This document shows positions 1 to 11,390 of a stretch of 64,000 bases of DNA, piece by piece (the first letter of the stretch is position 1; each line of letters opens with the position of its first letter). This DNA comes from Limnohabitans sp. MMS-10A-178. Its GTDB lineage: Bacteria > Pseudomonadota > Gammaproteobacteria > Burkholderiales > Burkholderiaceae_C. Both the position numbers and the translations under genes were made by a program. The notes under the pieces are model-generated. The model saw only the letters and a program-made list of their open reading frames with translations, searched no databases and had not been told where the DNA came from. The stretch covers positions 186,001 to 250,000 of the forward strand of contig NZ_NERY01000002.1 of assembly GCF_003063375.1 (NCBI RefSeq), read 5' to 3'.

Positions 1-373
1 TGCCAATTTGCACACTATCTCAGCCAAAAAACGACAAGGCTTAGGCCCTGTCTGGAACTCCATCACCCAAGCGCACAAATCGGCCATGGTCAAAATGACC
101 ACCCCCGTTTTAACCCGCTTACTGCTCGAGTCGGTTCAATTTCAAAGCCCTCAACGGGGTGGCATGTTCAGACCGAAGTTGCGTTATGCACACCAGGGCG
201 GCATGAACCCGCCTGTCATTGTGATCCATGGCAACTCGCTTGAGCATGTGACCGAAACCTACAAAAGATACTTGGAGGGCCGGTTCCGCAAAGCCTTTGA
301 TTTGTCTGGAACACCGCTTCGCATTGAAATGAAAACCTCACAAAATCCTTACGCTGACAAAGATTCAGACTGA
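1..373 (+). CDS. der: GTPase Der (EngA), C-terminal fragment, cut by window start
   Basis: Only the last ~124 residues are inside the window; the reading frame is open from base 2 with no start needed. The segment matches the C-terminal KH-like domain of the double-GTPase Der, which helps 50S ribosomal subunit maturation: it contains the conserved run around [10 protein letters not shown], then PPVIVIHGN and the [20 protein letters not shown] end. Both GTPase domains lie upstream, outside the window. hfq follows 93 bases downstream on the same strand, an order common in beta- and gammaproteobacteria. The family call is confident; nothing can be said about its own start or promoter. Confidence 0.93.
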   Translation, partial: ANLHTISAKKRQGLGPVWNSITQAHKSAMVKMTTPVLTRLLLESVQFQSPQRGGMFRPKLRYAHQGGMNPPVIVIHGNSLEHVTETYKRYLEGRFRKAFDLSGTPLRIEMKTSQNPYADKDSD

Positions 374-397
374 TTTGTCAGGGTTTTAAAAAGGGGA

Positions 398-441
398 TTA
401 CACATTTTGGGCCACCCGATGTGTTAAGGTAAAACCCTTAA
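398..441 (+). promoter_or_regulatory. two consecutive hairpins in the hfq leader
   Basis: The first is a nested inverted repeat: ACACAT (400-405) pairs with ATGTGT (419-424), enclosing GGG (409-411) and CCC (415-417). The second is TTAAGG (424-429) pairing with CCTTAA (436-441). They lie 15-40 bases before the hfq ribosome site GGAG (457-460). No T-run follows, so a der terminator is unlikely. An mRNA leader structure that affects hfq translation is the simplest reading, but this is inference. Confidence 0.4.
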
Positions 442-466
442 AACAATTCAGAACACGGAGAATATC

Positions 467-718
467 GTGAACAACAAAGGGCAACTTTTGCAAGATCCCT
501 TCCTCAACGCATTGCGCCGAGAGCATGTGCCAGTTTCCATTTACTTGGTCAACGGCATCAAACTCCAAGGCCAAATAGAATCCTTCGACCAATATGTGGT
601 GTTGCTGCGTAACACAGTCACCCAAATGGTATACAAACACGCCATTTCTACGATCGTGCCCGGACGCGCTGTCAACCTGCCTGGTTTAGACGCCGAGGCA
701 GATGATTCTTCGACTTAA
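467..718 (+). CDS. hfq: RNA chaperone Hfq
   Basis: 83-residue Sm-like protein that forms a hexamer and pairs small RNAs with mRNAs. The Sm1 part (residues ~4-45: [20 protein letters not shown], then [19 protein letters not shown]) and the Sm2 motif YKHAIST are all present, including the Q8 and YKH residues that bind RNA. The acidic tail (DAEADDSST) is short. The start is GTG with GGAG seven bases upstream; family alignments begin at the same point (MxNKGQ). hflX follows closely, the usual der/hfq/hflX/hflK/hflC order. A structured leader precedes it (see 398-441). Confidence 0.98.
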   Translation: MNNKGQLLQDPFLNALRREHVPVSIYLVNGIKLQGQIESFDQYVVLLRNTVTQMVYKHAISTIVPGRAVNLPGLDAEADDSST

Positions 719-747
719 ACTTTCTTTTGAACAGCGATTTAGTTGAC

Positions 748-1917
748 ATGACCCCCGCCTTGCTGGTGGGTGTTGACTTTGGATTGCCTCATTTTGATGC
801 TGATCTGGATGAGTTAAGTCAATTGGCTCTGACAGCGGGACTGAAACCTGTTGCCAAAATGACCTGCAAAAGAAAAGCCCCAGATGCCGCTTTATTTGTG
901 GGCTCTGGCAAAGCCGATGAAATTAAATTCATGGCCGAGCAAACAGGCGCCAAGGAAGTCTTATTTGACCAGTCACTGAGCCCCGCTCAACAGCGTAATC
1001 TCGAGCGTCATCTCGGTTTGCCAGTCAACGACAGGACCCTGCTTATTCTTGAAATCTTTGCGCAGCGCGCTAGAAGCCACGATGGCAAATTACAAGTTGA
1101 GCTGGCACGCTTGCAATACCTCAGCACACGGTTGGTTCGAAGATGGTCTCACCTTGAGCGTCAAAGAGGTGGCATTGGTACGCGGGGCGGCCCTGGAGAA
1201 ACCCAAATTGAGCTTGACCGTCGCATGATCAGCGATGCCATCAAGCGAACCAAAGAACGCTTGACCAAAGTCAAAAAACAGCGCTCGACTCAAAGACGGC
1301 AAAGAGACCGCCGAAATTCATTCAATGTGTCACTGGTGGGGTACACCAATGCCGGCAAGTCAACCTTGTTCAATGCCTTGGTCAAGGCCCGTGCGTATGC
1401 GGCCGATCAGTTGTTTGCAACTCTGGATACCACCACCCGACAACTTTATCTGGGCGAATCTGGACGCAGCGCCTCGGTCTCAGACACTGTTGGCTTCATT
1501 CGGGATTTACCGCATGGCTTGATTGATGCTTTCCAAGCTACCTTGCAGGAAGCCGTTGACGCGGATTTGTTATTGCATGTGGTGGATGCATCCAATCCCA
1601 ACTTTCCTGAGCAAATGGCTGAAGTCAAGCGCGTGCTCCACGAAATTGGTGCTTCTGAGGTGCCCCAATGGCTCATTTTCAACAAAATTGACAATTTGCC
1701 TTTAGAACGTCAGCCCTTGGAACGTCTCGACTTGTACGAAGTTGATGGGCAGGCCTTAAAACGCTTGTTTGTCAGCGCACAATCAGGAGAAGGTTTGTCA
1801 GTTTTGCGCAAGATGTTGGCCGACGAAGTCAGTCAAATTCATTCTGAACCCGAAACACCGGCAGATCCGCGCTTTGCCCTTGATAATTTCGGGGAAAATT
1901 CAGATGATTTCGCATAA
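748..1917 (+). CDS. hflX: ribosome-associated GTPase HflX
   Basis: About 390 residues. HflX is a GTPase that binds the 50S subunit and splits or rescues stalled ribosomes. An N-terminal HflX domain (GSGKADEI..., FDQSLSPAQQRNLE) is followed by a basic helical segment and the RGGPGETQIELDRR signature, then the GTPase domain with P-loop GYTNAGKST, switch DTVGFIRDLPHGLIDAF and NKID. Two starts are possible: ATG at 748 (used here) or TTG at 727, eight bases after the hfq stop; neither has a clear ribosome site, so translational coupling to hfq is likely. Residues 1-5 of the product depend on this choice; the family call does not. Confidence 0.95.
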   Translation: MTPALLVGVDFGLPHFDADLDELSQLALTAGLKPVAKMTCKRKAPDAALFVGSGKADEIKFMAEQTGAKEVLFDQSLSPAQQRNLERHLGLPVNDRTLLILEIFAQRARSHDGKLQVELARLQYLSTRLVRRWSHLERQRGGIGTRGGPGETQIELDRRMISDAIKRTKERLTKVKKQRSTQRRQRDRRNSFNVSLVGYTNAGKSTLFNALVKARAYAADQLFATLDTTTRQLYLGESGRSASVSDTVGFIRDLPHGLIDAFQATLQEAVDADLLLHVVDASNPNFPEQMAEVKRVLHEIGASEVPQWLIFNKIDNLPLERQPLERLDLYEVDGQALKRLFVSAQSGEGLSVLRKMLADEVSQIHSEPETPADPRFALDNFGENSDDFA

Positions 1918-1971
1918 CCAGTCCTCTGTTTGTGCACAATCGCATTGATCAGATAAAACGTAGAAAAACGA

Positions 1972-3387
1972 ATGAACTTCAAACACCGTGTATTTGGTTG
2001 GTCAGTTTTGCCACAGCGCCTTCGCGGCATGTTCAATTTGAACGATCCGCGCTGGGGCCGAGGCGATGACAAGCCAACTTCTGATGGCCAAGATGGCGCA
2101 AACTCCCCTGGCAACACGCCGGGTTCGAATGGCTATCAGAATAACCCCTCAAATTCTCAACAACCCAATTCGGGAAATGGATCGAATCGTCCCAACCAAT
2201 CTTCTGGTCCGCCCGACCTCGACGAATTGTGGCGTGATCTGAATCGCAAACTTGCCCAGTTCTTGGGTGGTAAAAATGGTGGCCCTCCAAACAGAGGCCA
2301 ACCCAATGGCACACCGCCCAGTGGCTTGCCTCCCGTATTTCGAAACTTGGGTGTTGGCGTCATTTTGGGTGCTTTTGTTTTGATTTGGCTGGGTACAGGT
2401 TTCTTTATTGTCCAAGAGGGACAACAAGCTGTGATCACCCAGTTTGGCAAATACAAGTCAACTGTGGGTGCTGGTTTCAACTGGCGTTTGCCTTATCCCA
2501 TCCAAAAGCATGAGTTGGTTTTTGTCACTCAAATTCGATCAGTCGACATTGGTCGTGACAACGTCATCAAAGCCACTGGGCTGCGTGAGTCCGCCATGTT
2601 GACGGAAGACGAGAACATTGTAGAAATTAAGTTTGCCGTTCAGTACCGCCTGAACGATGCACGCGCTTATTTGTTTGAAAGCAAAAACCCCACAGAGGCT
2701 GTTGTCCAAGCGGCTGAAACTGCTGTTCGGGAAGTTGTTGGCAAAATGAAAATGGATTCCGCTCTGGCAGAGGAGCGTGATCAAATTGCACCACGTGTTC
2801 GTGCGCTGATGCAAAACATTTTGGACCGCTACAAAGTGGGTATCGAAGTGGTGGGCATCAACCTGCAACAAGGCGGAGTTCGCCCACCAGAGCAAGTTCA
2901 GGCAGCTTTTGACGATGTTCTCAAAGCAGGCCAAGAGCGCGAACGTGCCAAGAATGAAGCACAAGCTTACGCCAACGATGTGATCCCCCGTGCGGTGGGT
3001 GCGGCCTCGCGTTTGAAAGAAGAATCACAAGCTTATCGCGAGCGAATTGTGGCTCAGGCAGAAGGTGATTCACAGCGATTCAAGGCCATCTTGCCCGAGT
3101 ACCAAAAGGCACCCCAAGTCACACGTGATCGCATGTACTTGGATGCTATGCAGCAAATCTACACCAACGTGACCAAGGTGGTGGTCGACAGCAAACAAGG
3201 CTCTAACCTCATGTATTTGCCACTCGACAAATTGATGCAGATGACAGGTGCGCCTCTGGCTGGTACAGCGCCCACTGATCAAGCAGGTGCTCCTAGCACC
3301 ACCCCCCCGGCTGCAGCCCCCAGCAGTACCCCACAGGATCTTCGATCGCGCGAAAGCCAGCGCACTCGTGACCGTGAAATTCGTTAA
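1972..3387 (+). CDS. hflK: FtsH protease regulator subunit HflK
   Basis: 471 residues. HflK pairs with HflC to form the large inner-membrane SPFH complex that surrounds and modulates the FtsH protease. The first ~120 residues are a Gly/Asn/Pro/Ser-rich low-complexity region, followed by one membrane segment (~125-146) and an SPFH/Band 7 domain beginning at FFIVQEGQQAVITQFGKY. A coiled-coil stretch rich in Ala, Glu and Arg (AGQERERAKNEAQAYANDVIPRA) and a Pro/Thr-rich tail close the protein. hflC starts 12 bases after the stop, so the two are co-transcribed. Confidence 0.96.
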   Translation: MNFKHRVFGWSVLPQRLRGMFNLNDPRWGRGDDKPTSDGQDGANSPGNTPGSNGYQNNPSNSQQPNSGNGSNRPNQSSGPPDLDELWRDLNRKLAQFLGGKNGGPPNRGQPNGTPPSGLPPVFRNLGVGVILGAFVLIWLGTGFFIVQEGQQAVITQFGKYKSTVGAGFNWRLPYPIQKHELVFVTQIRSVDIGRDNVIKATGLRESAMLTEDENIVEIKFAVQYRLNDARAYLFESKNPTEAVVQAAETAVREVVGKMKMDSALAEERDQIAPRVRALMQNILDRYKVGIEVVGINLQQGGVRPPEQVQAAFDDVLKAGQERERAKNEAQAYANDVIPRAVGAASRLKEESQAYRERIVAQAEGDSQRFKAILPEYQKAPQVTRDRMYLDAMQQIYTNVTKVVVDSKQGSNLMYLPLDKLMQMTGAPLAGTAPTDQAGAPSTTPPAAAPSSTPQDLRSRESQRTRDREIR

Positions 3388-3399
3388 GGAAGCAGCAAA

Positions 3400-4326
3400 A
3401 TGAATCGTATTGGAATATGGGTTTCATCCCTGCTGCTGGTTTTGGCATTGGCCAGCTCTATGTTGTTCGTTGTCGATCAACGGCAATTTGGTGTGGTCTA
3501 TGCTTTGGGTCAGATCAAAGAAGTGATCACCGAGCCAGGCTTGAACATCAAGCTGCCACCACCCTTACAAAACGTTACTTACATTGACAAGCGTTTATTG
3601 ACTCTCGACAGCCCAGACACCGAGCCAATGCTCACTGCAGAAAAGCAACGGGTTGTGATTGATTGGTATGTTCGTTGGCGCATCACCGACCCATTGGCCT
3701 ACATCCGCAATGTGGGCTTGGATGAAAAATCGGGTGCTAACCAATTGAACCGAGTGGTCCGAAACGCTTTTCAAGAAGAAATCAACAAACGCACAGTGAA
3801 AGATTTGCTTTCCTTGAGCCGTGATGTGCTGATGAACGACGTCAAGCGCGAAGTTCTTGAGAAGGTTCGTGGTGACAAGCCTTGGGGTGTCGATGTGGTC
3901 GATGTTCGCATTACCCGTGCAGACTACGTAGATGCCATCACCGAATCGGTTTATCGCCGAATGGAAGCTGAGCGCAAGCGCGTTGCCAATGAACTTCGCT
4001 CTACAGGTGCTGCTGAGGGTGAAAAAATCAGGGCCGATGCCGATCGTCAGCGGGAGGTCACCATTGCCAACGCTTACCGCGACGCCCAAAAAATCAAAGG
4101 GCAGGGCGATTCTCAAGCTGCCAAAATTTACAACGAGTCTTTTGGCCGTGACCCCCAGTTTGCTCAGTTTTACCGAAGCCTCGACGCTTACAAAGCCAGC
4201 TTTGCCAAGAAGAGCGACGTCATGGTGTTAGATCCAAGCGGCTCTGATTTCTTCCGAACGATGCGTGGTAACGCAGCGCCTTCGGCTGCTCAGCCTGTTC
4301 AACCAGCCCAATCTGTCAAGAAGTAA
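3400..4326 (+). CDS. hflC: FtsH protease regulator subunit HflC
   Basis: 308 residues. Partner of HflK: a single N-terminal membrane anchor (~7-25, LLLVLALASSMLFVV), then an SPFH/Band 7 domain beginning at DQRQFGVVYALGQIKEVI and the conserved RMEAERKRVANELRSTGAAEGEKIRADADR coiled coil. The ATG is preceded by GGAAG. The next gene begins on the base after the stop codon, so hflK-hflC-DUF2065 form one unit. Confidence 0.96.
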   Translation: MNRIGIWVSSLLLVLALASSMLFVVDQRQFGVVYALGQIKEVITEPGLNIKLPPPLQNVTYIDKRLLTLDSPDTEPMLTAEKQRVVIDWYVRWRITDPLAYIRNVGLDEKSGANQLNRVVRNAFQEEINKRTVKDLLSLSRDVLMNDVKREVLEKVRGDKPWGVDVVDVRITRADYVDAITESVYRRMEAERKRVANELRSTGAAEGEKIRADADRQREVTIANAYRDAQKIKGQGDSQAAKIYNESFGRDPQFAQFYRSLDAYKASFAKKSDVMVLDPSGSDFFRTMRGNAAPSAAQPVQPAQSVKK

Positions 4327-4518
4327 GTGACTTTTTGGTCTGCTGTTCTGGTTGCCATTGCGCTGGTTCTGATTCTGGAGGGGCTTTTGCCCCTCATTTC
4401 CCCACCTAAATGGCGCGAAATGTTCACCCAGCTTTTGCAGTTGGAAGATGGACAAATTCGATTTTTTGGACTTTCAATCGTTTTGTTGGGCGTCTTTCTT
4501 TTGATGTGGTTCATTTAG
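4327..4518 (+). CDS. DUF2065 family small membrane protein (YjeT-like)
   Basis: 63 residues, two predicted membrane segments (about 3-22 and 45-62) with a short polar loop (PPKWREMFTQLLQLEDGQIRFFG) between them. This is the DUF2065/YjeT pattern; members regularly sit right after hflC, and their function is unknown. The GTG start directly abuts the hflC stop (TAA-GTG), which points to translational coupling. It may be an accessory of the HflKC-FtsH complex, but only its position suggests that. Confidence 0.85.
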   Translation: MTFWSAVLVAIALVLILEGLLPLISPPKWREMFTQLLQLEDGQIRFFGLSIVLLGVFLLMWFI

Positions 4519-4568
4519 AGCCTGTTTGAGCCGGTAAAATCCCTGTTTTAACAGCCTCCCTGATTGCC

Positions 4569-7120
<2,552 letters not shown>

Positions 7121-7178
7121 CTGATTCAACAACGCCAGAACAATTTTTGTGAACTGACTTAACCTTTGGAGAAAATGC

Positions 7179-7703
7179 ATGCTGACAGAAGACGGCAAAC
7201 ACCTGTATGTGAGTTACGACGAGTACCACAATTTGATTGAAAAGTTGGCCATCAAGGTTCATCAATCTGGCTGGGAATTCGACACCATTCTGTGTTTGGC
7301 ACGAGGTGGTATGCGCCCTGGTGATATCCTGTCACGCATCTTTGACAAGCCTTTGGCCATCATGTCCACCAGCTCTTACCGCGCCGATGCCGGAACGGTT
7401 CAAGGTCACTTGGACATTGCGCGTTTCATTACGACGCCCAAAGGCGAAATTGCCGGCCGTGTGTTGTTGGTAGACGATTTGGCTGATTCGGGTCATACCT
7501 TGAATGCCGTCGTTAACATGTTGAAAACCAATTACAAACCCATCACTGAACTTCGAACGGCTGTCATTTGGACAAAAGGTTTGTCAGGATTTCAGCCCGA
7601 TTACTCCGTTGATTACTTGCCCACCAATCCCTGGATTCACCAACCCTTCGAAGGGTATGACAGCTTAAATCCTGAAAAATTGATGGAAAAGTGGAAGGTC
7701 TGA
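7179..7703 (+). CDS. phosphoribosyltransferase (type I PRTase fold)
   Basis: 174 residues. The PRPP-binding loop VLLVDDLADSGHT (~98-110) is the hallmark of type I phosphoribosyltransferases; LCLARGGMRPGDILSRIF is the pyrophosphate loop region and STSSYR a flexible-loop element. The overall look is that of xanthine/hypoxanthine-type salvage enzymes, but the base specificity cannot be decided. It follows purA by 58 bases, consistent with a purine link. The start has GGAGAA 6 bases upstream. Confidence 0.88.
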   Translation: MLTEDGKHLYVSYDEYHNLIEKLAIKVHQSGWEFDTILCLARGGMRPGDILSRIFDKPLAIMSTSSYRADAGTVQGHLDIARFITTPKGEIAGRVLLVDDLADSGHTLNAVVNMLKTNYKPITELRTAVIWTKGLSGFQPDYSVDYLPTNPWIHQPFEGYDSLNPEKLMEKWKV

Positions 7704-7718
7704 AGGTAGTATTGTGGG

Positions 7719-8945
7719 ATGACTTCCAAGAAAAATTCCCACATTTCTACCGATCTGATACACCACGGCTATACGCCTCCGGCTGAGTTTGACTCGCCTC
7801 AGCCGGGTACCTTCAAAGCCTCTACGGTTTTCTTTCCCAATGTGGCCGCCATGCGCCAGCGGGAGTGGAAAGACAAGTCGGCCTACACCTATGGCACACA
7901 TGGAACCCCCACCAGCTTCACGCTTGAAGAGCGACTTTGCACCCTTGAAGGCGGCAAACACTGCGTTCTAACGCCCAGTGGTTTGTCGGCTTTGGCAGTG
8001 GCCTCCTTTGCGGTTTTGAAAACGGGTGATCACGTCTTGTTGCCAGACAACTCCTACGGTCCCAACAAAACTTTGGCAGAAGGCGAGCTAACTTCATTTG
8101 GTATTTCGCACACTTACTACGATGCCATGGATCCACAAGATCTCGCGTCCAAAATTCAATCCAACACCCAACTTGTATGGCTAGAGGCTCCGGGCTCAGT
8201 CAGTATGGAGTTCCCTGACTTGATAGAGCTGGTGAAGATCTGCCAGTCTCGCCAGATATTGACAGCTTTGGACAACACATGGGGCGCTGGCTTGGCCTTC
8301 AAGCCTTTTGACTTGTTGGGAAATGGCAGCTTGTCTGTTGGCCTCACAGCCCACGCCTTAACAAAGTACCCCAGTGGCGGCGGCGATGTGCTCATGGGCA
8401 GCGTCATGACTTGCGACGATGCATTGGCCTTGAAACTCAAAATGACCATGATGCGTTTGGGCATCTGTGTAGGGCCCAATGATGTCGAAAGCATTTTGCG
8501 ATCTTTGCCAACTATTGCCTTGAGGTATGCCTCACAAGACCGTTGTGCCAGACAACTTGCCAGCTGGTGGAAAGATCAAAAAGCCTGTGTGCAGGTTCTT
8601 CATCCGGCCATTGAAGGCTCACCGGGCCACTCACATTGGCAAGCCTTGTGCGCACCAAATGGAGACCAAGGACATGCAGCAGGGTTGTTCAGTGTGATGC
8701 TTCACCCGTCCTTCACACAAACACAGGTAGATGCCTTTTGTGACAGCTTGAAACTTTTTAAATTGGGTTACAGCTGGGGTGGGCCCTTCAGTTTAGTGGT
8801 TCCCTACAAGATTGAAAACATGCGCTCGCACTGGCCCTCACATTTGCATCAGGGCCATTTGGTGCGGTTTTCGACTGGCTTTGAAGATCCTCAAGATCTC
8901 ATCTTGGATTTGAGCCAAGGAGCCAAGCAGTGCTTGAATTTTTGA
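7719..8945 (+). CDS. metC: cystathionine beta-lyase (Cys/Met metabolism PLP enzyme)
   Basis: 408 residues. PLP-dependent trans-sulfuration enzyme that cleaves cystathionine to homocysteine. Family signatures: YTYGTHGTPTSFTLEERL near the N terminus, the Asp of LTALDNTWGAGLAF that contacts the PLP ring nitrogen, and the Schiff-base Lys216 in HALTKYPSGGGDVLMGS. The TRFSTGFEDPQDLILDL-like end (here VRFSTGFEDPQDLI) is typical. Only 15 bases separate it from the phosphoribosyltransferase gene. MetC is favoured over cystathionine gamma-synthase or gamma-lyase by general resemblance; substrate remains unproven. Confidence 0.88.
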   Translation: MTSKKNSHISTDLIHHGYTPPAEFDSPQPGTFKASTVFFPNVAAMRQREWKDKSAYTYGTHGTPTSFTLEERLCTLEGGKHCVLTPSGLSALAVASFAVLKTGDHVLLPDNSYGPNKTLAEGELTSFGISHTYYDAMDPQDLASKIQSNTQLVWLEAPGSVSMEFPDLIELVKICQSRQILTALDNTWGAGLAFKPFDLLGNGSLSVGLTAHALTKYPSGGGDVLMGSVMTCDDALALKLKMTMMRLGICVGPNDVESILRSLPTIALRYASQDRCARQLASWWKDQKACVQVLHPAIEGSPGHSHWQALCAPNGDQGHAAGLFSVMLHPSFTQTQVDAFCDSLKLFKLGYSWGGPFSLVVPYKIENMRSHWPSHLHQGHLVRFSTGFEDPQDLILDLSQGAKQCLNF

Positions 8946-9008
8946 GGGTCTTTGTCTGATTGATTGGCAAGCTGATACAGTGGATGACATTGCATAGAAA
9001 GAAATACC

Positions 9009-9191
9009 TTGGCTACACCTAATTACGGCTACGAAAAACGTCAAAAAGAATTGGCGAAGAAACGTAAAAAAGAAGATAAGTTAAAAGCCAAGGCTGAAAG
9101 AAAAACGGATTCGCCCGAAGGCTTTGCAGATGATTCAGACCTGCCCGACAATGAATCTGCCCCAGCTTCAGAAACTCCACCCGCCAATTGA
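9009..9191 (+). CDS. small charged protein of unknown function
   Basis: 60 residues starting at TTG, with AGAAAG seven bases upstream. The N-terminal half is a highly basic helix-like run (YGYEKRQKELAKKRKKEDKLKAKAERK) and the second half is acidic and Pro/Ser-rich. I do not recognise a named family, though short proteins starting MATPNYGYEKRQKELAKK look familiar from Burkholderiales. The composition could suit an RNA- or ribosome-associated protein; this is a guess. A terminator-like hairpin directly follows. Confidence 0.7.
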   Translation: MATPNYGYEKRQKELAKKRKKEDKLKAKAERKTDSPEGFADDSDLPDNESAPASETPPAN

Positions 9192-9198
9192 AATTCAG

Positions 9199-9220
9199 GC
9201 TTGAACCATCAAGCTGTTTT
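9199..9220 (+). terminator. intrinsic terminator between convergent genes
   Basis: GCTTGA (9199-9204) pairs perfectly with TCAAGC (9209-9214) over a four-base loop, followed by TGTTTTACTTT. It sits right after the 60-residue gene and overlaps the end of the opposite-strand esterase gene. The T-rich tail is on the plus strand only. Confidence 0.6.
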
Positions 9221-9917
9221 ACTTTGGTGATGCCAACATTTTCTTCACTTGCGGCCAAATGTTTTTCATCATGAGGCTTTGAGCGCCCTCATTGGGGTGA
9301 ATCCGATCAGACTGAAACCACCTCAAGGGATCTGGATCGTCTGCAACGCCTTTTAAAAATTGGTTGTTCAGCTCAGCGCCTGTTTCCTGAGACACCTTTT
9401 GATACGTTTGTGCCATTTGTTGGGTGTAGTTAGCACCGTAATTGGGTGGAACTTGCATGCCAACAACGAGAACTTTCGCGCCCGACTTCTTGCCTTCCCG
9501 GGCCATGGCAATCAGGTTTTGCTGGGTCATGTTCATGCTCAGTCCGCGCAGCGCATCGTTGCCACCCAGCTCAACCACCAACAATTGGGGTTTGTGTACG
9601 CTGAGCAATTGAGGCAATCTGCTAAGGCCACCCGAGCTGGTATCGCCGCTGATGCTGGCATTGACAATTTTGACCTTGACCGATTCTTTGGCAGCTTGCT
9701 GGCTCATGAGATTGACCCAGCCTGTTCCTCTTGCGAGACCATATTCAGCACTCAGTGAGTCGCCCACAATAAGCACCACTTTTCCAGAATTGACGCCTTG
9801 AGATGCTCTGACAGTTGGCTGGTTTTCAGAGGCAAACAAAATAGAACAAAAACCCGCACAGAACAAGCCCACCACAAGGGAGTTAAAGTGTTGACGAAGC
9901 AAAGAAAGTTGGTACAT
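9219..9917 (-). CDS. tesA: periplasmic GDSL/SGNH esterase, TesA-like arylesterase
   Basis: 232 residues. An N-terminal signal peptide (hydrophobic 11-30) precedes a SGNH hydrolase: block I VGDSLSAEYGL with nucleophile Ser54, the oxyanion Gly in block II, GGNDALRG (block III Asn) and DRIHPNEGAQ (block V Asp/His). E. coli TesA is the periplasmic thioesterase/lysophospholipase/arylesterase of this type. The start codon overlaps by two bases the start codon of the divergent ABC ATPase gene. The natural substrate is unknown. Confidence 0.9.
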   Translation of the reverse strand: MYQLSLLRQHFNSLVVGLFCAGFCSILFASENQPTVRASQGVNSGKVVLIVGDSLSAEYGLARGTGWVNLMSQQAAKESVKVKIVNASISGDTSSGGLSRLPQLLSVHKPQLLVVELGGNDALRGLSMNMTQQNLIAMAREGKKSGAKVLVVGMQVPPNYGANYTQQMAQTYQKVSQETGAELNNQFLKGVADDPDPLRWFQSDRIHPNEGAQSLMMKNIWPQVKKMLASPK

Positions 9918-10593
9918 GTCAGAAACTATGATTTCAGTCAGTCACGTGAGTAAGGTGGTCGGTGATGTAGGTTCGCCATTGGCTATTTTGCGTGATATTG
10001 ATTTCACCGTGAATGCTGGGGAATCTGTCGCTATTTTGGGCGCATCAGGCTCAGGCAAGAGCACCTTGTTGTCCATCATGGCGGGTTTAGACACGCCATC
10101 GGAAGGGCATGTGAGCTTAGCGGGCCAACAGATTTTTGAGATGACAGAAGACCAAAGGGCTGCCTGGCGTGGACAAAAGCTGGGTTTTGTATTTCAAAAT
10201 TTTCAGCTGATGGGCCATTTGACAGCGCTTGAAAACGTCATGTTGCCTTTGGAATTGTCTGGCATCAAAGATGCTGCCAAATTGGCGAAGGAAATCTTGT
10301 TGCAAGTTGGCTTGGCAGAGCGTTTAAAGCATTTCCCCAAGGTGCTCAGTGGTGGAGAGCAACAACGCGTGGCCCTTGCGCGTGCTTTTGTGGTGCAGCC
10401 CCAGTTGCTTCTTGCGGATGAACCTACGGGAAGTTTGGATGCTCAAACGGGAGAAAGCATCATGGATTTGATGCTGTCTATGAACCATGCACGCGGCACC
10501 ACCCTTATTTTGGTCACCCATGATCAAAAATTGGCAGCACGCTGCGACAGAACACTCACACTACAAGCTGGACAGCTCATAAGCAAAGGATAA
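9916..10593 (+). CDS. ybbA: ABC transporter ATP-binding protein, YbbA/LolD type
   Basis: 225 residues, a complete nucleotide-binding domain: Walker [10 protein letters not shown] (42-50), Q-loop FVFQNFQLM, signature [14 protein letters not shown], Walker [10 protein letters not shown] and the H-loop VTHD. It resembles the MacB/LolD/YbbA class that drives FtsX-like permeases. No permease gene follows; rlmB begins 7 bases after the stop. Divergent pairing with a tesA gene matches the arrangement I recall in E. coli. An alternative start, ATG at 9928, would avoid overlapping the tesA start codon. Confidence 0.9.
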   Translation: MSETMISVSHVSKVVGDVGSPLAILRDIDFTVNAGESVAILGASGSGKSTLLSIMAGLDTPSEGHVSLAGQQIFEMTEDQRAAWRGQKLGFVFQNFQLMGHLTALENVMLPLELSGIKDAAKLAKEILLQVGLAERLKHFPKVLSGGEQQRVALARAFVVQPQLLLADEPTGSLDAQTGESIMDLMLSMNHARGTTLILVTHDQKLAARCDRTLTLQAGQLISKG

Positions 10594-10600
10594 TGGGAGC

Positions 10601-11344
10601 ATGTCTTCTCCCAAAATTCTTTTCGGTTTTCATGCGGTCGGCGTTCGCTTAAAAACAGCGCCTCAATCCATCGTTGAAATCTACTTTGAAACCACCCGGC
10701 GCGATGCCCGAATGAGACAGTTCATAGAACGAGCTCAAGAGGCGGGTGTAAGGCTCATCGAGGCCGATAGCATGCGTCTTGCCAAGCTGGCGGGTAGCCA
10801 TGGCCATCAAGGCGTTGCTGCTCGTGTTGAAGCTTTGCCGCAGGCTCACTCTTTGGATGATTTGTTAGATCAAGTTCAAGGGCCGCCCTTGTTGTTGGTG
10901 TTGGATGGCGTTACCGATCCGCACAATTTGGGTGCTTGCCTGCGAGTAGCCGATGGGGCAGGGGCACATGCCGTGATAGCACCCAAAGATCATGCTGCGG
11001 GCATCAATGCCACAGTGGCCAAAGTGGCCAGTGGTGCCGCTGAAACGGTGCCCTATTTCATGGTGACAAATTTGGCTCGAACCTTAGGCGAGTTGAAGGA
11101 ACGATCTATTTGGACCATTGGAACCAGTGGCGATGCACCTCGTCATATTTACCAAGCTGATTTAAAAGGACCAGTTGCACTGGTTTTGGGTGCAGAAGGT
11201 CCGGGCATGAGGCAGCTCACTCGCAAAACCTGTGATGAGTTGGTCAGCATTCCCATGCAAGGCGCTGTCGAAAGCTTGAACGTTTCTGTTGCAAGCGGTG
11301 TCTGCTTGTTTGAGGCTGTCAGGCAACGCTTGGGCACCGGTTAA
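10601..11344 (+). CDS. rlmB: 23S rRNA (guanosine-2'-O)-methyltransferase RlmB
   Basis: 247 residues. SPOUT-class enzyme that methylates the ribose of G2251 in the peptidyl-transferase P loop. An N-terminal substrate-binding domain ([13 protein letters not shown]...) is followed by the knotted SpoU domain with its three motifs: [19 protein letters not shown] and [15 protein letters not shown]. The length is that of the E. coli enzyme. GGGAG lies before the ATG, seven bases after the upstream ATPase gene, so the two are probably co-transcribed. Confidence 0.95.
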   Translation: MSSPKILFGFHAVGVRLKTAPQSIVEIYFETTRRDARMRQFIERAQEAGVRLIEADSMRLAKLAGSHGHQGVAARVEALPQAHSLDDLLDQVQGPPLLLVLDGVTDPHNLGACLRVADGAGAHAVIAPKDHAAGINATVAKVASGAAETVPYFMVTNLARTLGELKERSIWTIGTSGDAPRHIYQADLKGPVALVLGAEGPGMRQLTRKTCDELVSIPMQGAVESLNVSVASGVCLFEAVRQRLGTG

Positions 11345-11390
11345 CTGCCGTTTAAGCGCCTTTTAAGCTCCGCTTTTTCAACTAATTTAC

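Noticed and set aside
11341..11390. AAGCG/CGCTT repeat with TTTTT between rlmB and the transporter gene as a terminator
   Set aside because: Only five base pairs with an 11-base loop; too weak to list as a feature.
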